This document shows, one piece after another, positions 60,544 to 64,000 of a DNA stretch of 64,000 nt. The notes beneath the pieces are model-generated. The model was given only the letters and a program-made list of their open reading frames with translations, was not told the origin of the DNA and made no database searches. Positions within the stretch are counted from its first letter, which is position 1; the number at the start of each line of letters is the position of its first letter. Location of the stretch: assembly GCF_028288225.1 (NCBI RefSeq), contig NZ_JAQBOC010000084.1, positions 33,048 through 97,047 of the forward strand. The letters are read 5' to 3'. Position numbers and translations under genes: made by a program. The DNA comes from Mucilaginibacter sp. GTDB lineage: Bacteria; Bacteroidota; Bacteroidia; Sphingobacteriales; Sphingobacteriaceae.

Positions 60544-62901
60544 TTAAATCAAAAATGAATTCGCACCTGCTTTGAGAACGTAAATTTTAGTTTTCCAAAC
60601 CAGTATTCCCGACGTTTTCTCCGGGAGGCTGATGTTTATTTGCCACTTACTGCTTTTTAATTTATAGCTAACTGAAACTTTTCCGCCGGGATGGGGCACA
60701 TCGCCGCTTACATTTGTTAAAGTACCTAAATGTGGCTCTATTTTTATTTTACCAAAACCGGGCGCATAGCTGTCGATCCCCAATACAGTTCTGAAAAACT
60801 CAATGTTTGGACTTGCGCCCCAGGCGTGGCAATCCGAACGCGTGTATTGCAGGTCTGATACTTCGCCCCAGGTTGTCATGCCCATTTTAATGTTGTTGCG
60901 CCACACATCCAACCAGGTCATATAATCGTTTCCCAAGCCGCCTTTTATCAGTGCCTGGTGCAGGTAGTATTTAAAATAAATAGTGCATTGCGTTAATGAG
61001 GTATCGGTTAACAGCCTTTTGCTAAATGCAGGCAATTCAGCATTTTGCACCATGCCTGTGAGTATGGCCAGAGAATTGACATGCTGTGAAAATCCGGTTT
61101 TTTCTTTAGTATCGGCATACAGTTTTTTAACCGGATCCCAGTATTTATGCTGTATGGTTGCCTTTAACTGTGCTGCTTTTTGATTGTAAATATTGGCGTA
61201 ATCGCGCAGGCCAATTTTTGCTTCCATTTCCGCTGCCCATTGGTATGCCCAAAGCAGCTGCAGATCATATATAGCCGCGCTGCCGTCCGCGCCTTTCACA
61301 TCCCCGCCCAAATTGCCGGCCCAATCAACAAACGCCCAGTATGGTGTATCTTTTAATGAACCATCCGGCTGTTGGTATTTGCTAAAAAAATCCAGCACTG
61401 CCCTTTCGCCAACTAATTTATCTTTGATAAAATCACTATCGCTACGGTACATCCAATAATCATGCAGCATGCAAATATACCATAGCGAAAATGTTGATAT
61501 GATCTGTGTACCTTTGGTAGGGTAACAGCTCTTGGTAACGCCTTCAGTTATACGGGAATGGTCCATCAGGGTGAGGGCATTACGCGCCAGCCGGTCATCG
61601 CTGGTATTATAATAAGATATCAATGCCTGGATCCGGGTATCACCAATATACTGCAACTGCTCATAATAAGGGCAGTCTGTATAAGTTTCCCAGGCGTTAA
61701 GCCTGGCTGTGCGCCAGCCAATGTCTAATATTTGCTTAATTTCGGTATTGTCTGTGTTAAATACCGCTGTCCGTTTAAAAGGATAACCTGTGAAGGTGCC
61801 ATAAAGATCATCGATAATCAGCGGCTCATTTTTGGTTTGTACAATCAGCCTGATGTAACGGTAGGTGCGAAAGTTTAATGTTGTGAACGATTGCCCCCGA
61901 CTGCCGTCTGCAATCAGGCTGTCTTTTCGACCTATAAAATCCTTACCCTCTACTTCATCCCGGTTACTTTTACGGGTGCCGTTGCTGCCTTTGTCGTAAA
62001 GTGTTTCGGCATAGCCCAATGATATTCCGGCATCCTTGCCACCGCTAAAATTTAACGTTACATAGGCATTTGTTTCAAAAGTTTGATCGAGCAATAACGC
62101 AACTGTAGTATTGGCAGGGATAGTTAATGAAGTCTTTTTTTCGGGAAACGTTGGCGGAACGCTCATGCCAATTGCACTGCGCAGTTTAATGATACGCTGG
62201 TAGGTCATCTCCCTTGCGGGCAGTGACGAAGGTACCAATGCCCAGTCTATACCCCAAGACATACCTTTAAGTTTTCCGTCGAGTATTTTTGCTGCAGCAG
62301 GCCAGGTACTGTCATCATAACTTACAGCTGTCCAATCGCCTTTTACAGCTTGATTCATATCTACCATTTCGCCTTTACTGGCAGCAAAAAAATAACCTGG
62401 AATAGGCTGATGGCCGGCATCGCGAATGCATTTCCATGTATTGTTGGTATTCAATATTTCTTCATTGGCGGAATTTCCTTGTATAATGAAGGCCGTGCGT
62501 ACGGAAATCTGTGCTTCTGGACGGAACTGGGCTTCATTAAAAACAAGTGCCGATACGGTGTTTTTGCCTGCGATAAGATAAGGTGCCAAATCAACCGTTT
62601 CATAGTTCCAGTAATAGGTATCGCCGCGTGCAGGGCCGAGTGATACCAGCGTGCTATTAACATATAACTTGTAGCGGTTATCTGCAGAGACATGGATAAT
62701 AAAAGACGCAGGTTTGGCAGCAAGGTCGATGCTTTTGCGAAAATAGTAGATGCCATACGCATTACCGGCATCATTGGGTGCAGCTATCCAATTAGTATTC
62801 CATGGTCGGTTGTCGGTTTGAGAAGATTTGGATTGTGAATGGCCGGATTGTATGTAAAGCAAATTTGCTAGAGCTAACAGAAATAAAAAAAAGTGTTTCA
62901 T
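60544..62901 (-). CDS. GH78-type alpha-L-rhamnosidase
   Basis: 785 residues from ATG 62901, with a signal peptide (MKHFFLFLLALANLLY, cleavage near HSQS). An N-terminal beta domain (about 30-170) is followed by the bacterial rhamnosidase N-terminal and concanavalin-like parts, then the (alpha/alpha)6 barrel with YTDCPYYEQLQYIGDTR near 370 and WGEVSDLQYTRSDCHAWGASP near 690, and a C-terminal beta domain. It would release rhamnose from pectin or glycosides in the periplasm or outside. It has no SusC/SusD pair beside it; the AraC gene upstream may regulate it. Confidence 0.88.
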   Translation of the reverse strand: MKHFFLFLLALANLLYIQSGHSQSKSSQTDNRPWNTNWIAAPNDAGNAYGIYYFRKSIDLAAKPASFIIHVSADNRYKLYVNSTLVSLGPARGDTYYWNYETVDLAPYLIAGKNTVSALVFNEAQFRPEAQISVRTAFIIQGNSANEEILNTNNTWKCIRDAGHQPIPGYFFAASKGEMVDMNQAVKGDWTAVSYDDSTWPAAAKILDGKLKGMSWGIDWALVPSSLPAREMTYQRIIKLRSAIGMSVPPTFPEKKTSLTIPANTTVALLLDQTFETNAYVTLNFSGGKDAGISLGYAETLYDKGSNGTRKSNRDEVEGKDFIGRKDSLIADGSRGQSFTTLNFRTYRYIRLIVQTKNEPLIIDDLYGTFTGYPFKRTAVFNTDNTEIKQILDIGWRTARLNAWETYTDCPYYEQLQYIGDTRIQALISYYNTSDDRLARNALTLMDHSRITEGVTKSCYPTKGTQIISTFSLWYICMLHDYWMYRSDSDFIKDKLVGERAVLDFFSKYQQPDGSLKDTPYWAFVDWAGNLGGDVKGADGSAAIYDLQLLWAYQWAAEMEAKIGLRDYANIYNQKAAQLKATIQHKYWDPVKKLYADTKEKTGFSQHVNSLAILTGMVQNAELPAFSKRLLTDTSLTQCTIYFKYYLHQALIKGGLGNDYMTWLDVWRNNIKMGMTTWGEVSDLQYTRSDCHAWGASPNIEFFRTVLGIDSYAPGFGKIKIEPHLGTLTNVSGDVPHPGGKVSVSYKLKSSKWQINISLPEKTSGILVWKTKIYVLKAGANSFLI

Positions 62902-62948
62902 GAATGGTTTATATGGGCTTGCTAAATCGATTTGCAAGATAGAAAAAA

Positions 62949-62994
62949 AACTAAAACAAACCCCAAAAAGTGGCCTTTGGGGTTTGTTTTAGTT
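62949..62994 (-). terminator. Terminator between the AraC gene and the rhamnosidase gene
   Basis: A 17-19-bp stem (CTAAAACAAACCCCAAA with TTTGGGGTTTGTTTTAG) with an 8-nt loop, then a minus-strand T8 run. It ends the AraC transcript 48 bp before the rhamnosidase start, so the latter needs its own promoter here. Confidence 0.85.
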
Positions 62995-63063
62995 AGAGAA
63001 AGTTATCAGCAAGAATCAAATGAATTCTTTTACAAGATTTTCATCCGAAGAATTAGTTAGCCA

Positions 63064-63943
63064 TTAATTGAGGCATCTGTACTCGCTGGGCGATTTTCCT
63101 GTCTTTGATTTGAATATCTTTGTAAAGTGCGAAGGATGTTCAAACCCAAGCCCATACGCGATCTCGCTGATTGAATCATTCGTACCCCACAACAACGATT
63201 TAGCTTTATCTATTAGTTCCAGGTGGATATGTTCCTGTGTGGTTTTGCCCGTAAATTTGTTTAAAAGGTCGGACAAATAGTTAGGCGACAGGTTGAGCCG
63301 TGAAGCAAAATATTTAACATTTGGCAAGCCTGTTTCAATCAGGCTGCTTTGCGAAAAATAATCTTTTAATATTTTTTCAAACTGTTGCACCACATCTGAG
63401 TTAACTTTTGCCCTTGTGTAAAATTGCCGGTCGTAAAAACGGCTGCAGTAATTCAGTAAGAGTTCAATATTGCTTACGATGAGGCCTTGCGAGTGTTTGT
63501 CTATATTTTGTGAATACTCCCTTTCAATCTTTGCCACACAATCTTTAATGATCAGTTTCTCCTCTTCCGAAATATGCAGGGCCTCGTTGGCCTCATAATT
63601 AAAAAAGGAATATTGGTGTATCTTCTTACCCAAATCGGTACCATGAATCAGATCGGGATGAATAAACAACGCCCAACCTTCATCAACCGTAACATCCGGA
63701 CCGGGCGCTATGACTTGTCCGGGTGCGGTGAACATTAAGGAACCTTCATTGAAGTCGTAATATCCTTTGCCATATTTTAACAGGCCATCAAATTTTTTGC
63801 AGGAAATGGTATAAAAGCCAAAACGGTAAAAAGCATTCTCCTTAGGACGCTTTTCATAGAAGTCTGTATGGTCTATCAGGGCAAACGCATTAAAATTTCA
63901 ACAGGGTAAGTAAATAATTGATGTCTAAAGCTGCAATGTTCAT
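63064..63943 (-). CDS. AraC family transcriptional regulator, frame interrupted
   Basis: The continuous frame covers 63064-63735 and up to about 63890, and holds the C-terminal double helix-turn-helix (PNVKYFASRLNLSPNYLSDLLNKFTG, NDSISEIAYGLGFEHPSHFTKIFKSKTG). The N-terminal part, MNIAALDINYLLTLLKF, starts at ATG 63943 and is in another frame; a T4 run at 63892-63895 (A4 on the plus strand) has one base too many. Removing it yields a normal 292-residue regulator with FALIDHTDFYEKRP after it. It is located upstream of the rhamnosidase gene and is its likely regulator. Confidence 0.8.
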
Positions 63944-64000
63944 TTTCCTTCTGATGCTAATGTTCTTTGTTTGATCATTTTTGAGAATATTGATAGCTAT

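Noticed and set aside
1..64000. CRISPR array, rRNA or complete tRNA genes
   Set aside because: The repeats seen are short, degenerate and lack regular unique spacers; no rRNA text or full cloverleaf was found.

Overview
The window looks like a chromosomal segment from a member of the Bacteroidota, most likely family Sphingobacteriaceae (Mucilaginibacter- or Pedobacter-like). The evidence is a SusC/SusD pair, a serine peptidase with a type IX secretion C-terminal domain, a two-component propeller kinase, many lipoproteins and TonB-type barrels, and Bacteroidota-type promoters (TAnnTTTG -7 elements, mostly without Shine-Dalgarno sequences). The genus is an inference. No intact rRNA or tRNA gene, insertion sequence, CRISPR array or clear prophage was seen.

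Layout. 0.2-7.5 kb: small membrane protein, FAD oxidoreductase, FMN reductase behind a 22-bp palindromic operator, DUF4397 lipoprotein, DUF892 stress protein, secreted M28 peptidase, DUF2238 membrane protein and two small unknowns. 7.7-16.4 kb: two DHA2-type MFS transporters around a sugar-acid dehydratase (IlvD/Edd) and an SDR, plus a sigma-70 paralogue, a cold-shock protein, DUF92 and a Tat-exported Dabb protein. 16.5-23.3 kb: outer-membrane barrel receptor, CDF transporter, a lysis-like amidase with a membrane partner, an RRM protein, a stand-alone CHC2 zinc finger and an NTF2-like protein. 23.6-33.5 kb: a regulatory and uptake block of propeller histidine kinase, NarL-type regulator, VOC protein, AraC regulator and SusC/SusD. 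33.9-43.8 kb: a frame-broken FtsX-type permease, an MNT/HEPN toxin-antitoxin pair, an esterase, a 2OG-Fe(II) oxygenase, a Na+/H+ antiporter and a PAS kinase. 44.1-54.1 kb: lipase maturation factor family protein, then a gluzincin-like metalloprotein, an MBL-fold hydrolase and a membrane-anchored TIG-type protein, followed by a secreted HEIGH (M57) lipoprotein peptidase and a T9SS S8 peptidase-like protein. 54.2-63.9 kb: cupin, DUF4202, a truncated epoxide hydrolase, a TPR membrane protein, an alpha/beta hydrolase, a GH78-type rhamnosidase and a frame-broken AraC regulator.

How the parts fit. The 23.5-33.5 kb block reads as one sensory circuit. The same CCCTAnnAGGGTGAT site lies 20-21 bp upstream of the -7 element of both the kinase operon and the VOC-AraC operon. 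The AraC gene is followed by a 15-bp direct repeat with 21-bp period ahead of SusC. The 46-54 kb block is the best candidate for an uncharacterised system: three tightly spaced genes of a little-described type, then two exported proteases.

Two cross-cutting observations. First, short AGTCAAGA/AGTCGGAA-type repeats fill many intergenic gaps, often as inverted pairs, and one runs into the end of an MFS gene. Second, five reading-frame breaks occur (SusC signal peptide, FtsX permease, two in the TIG gene, terminal AraC gene), most in or beside homopolymers. This pattern fits either sequence indels or contingency tracts, and it should be settled before any of these genes is called dead.
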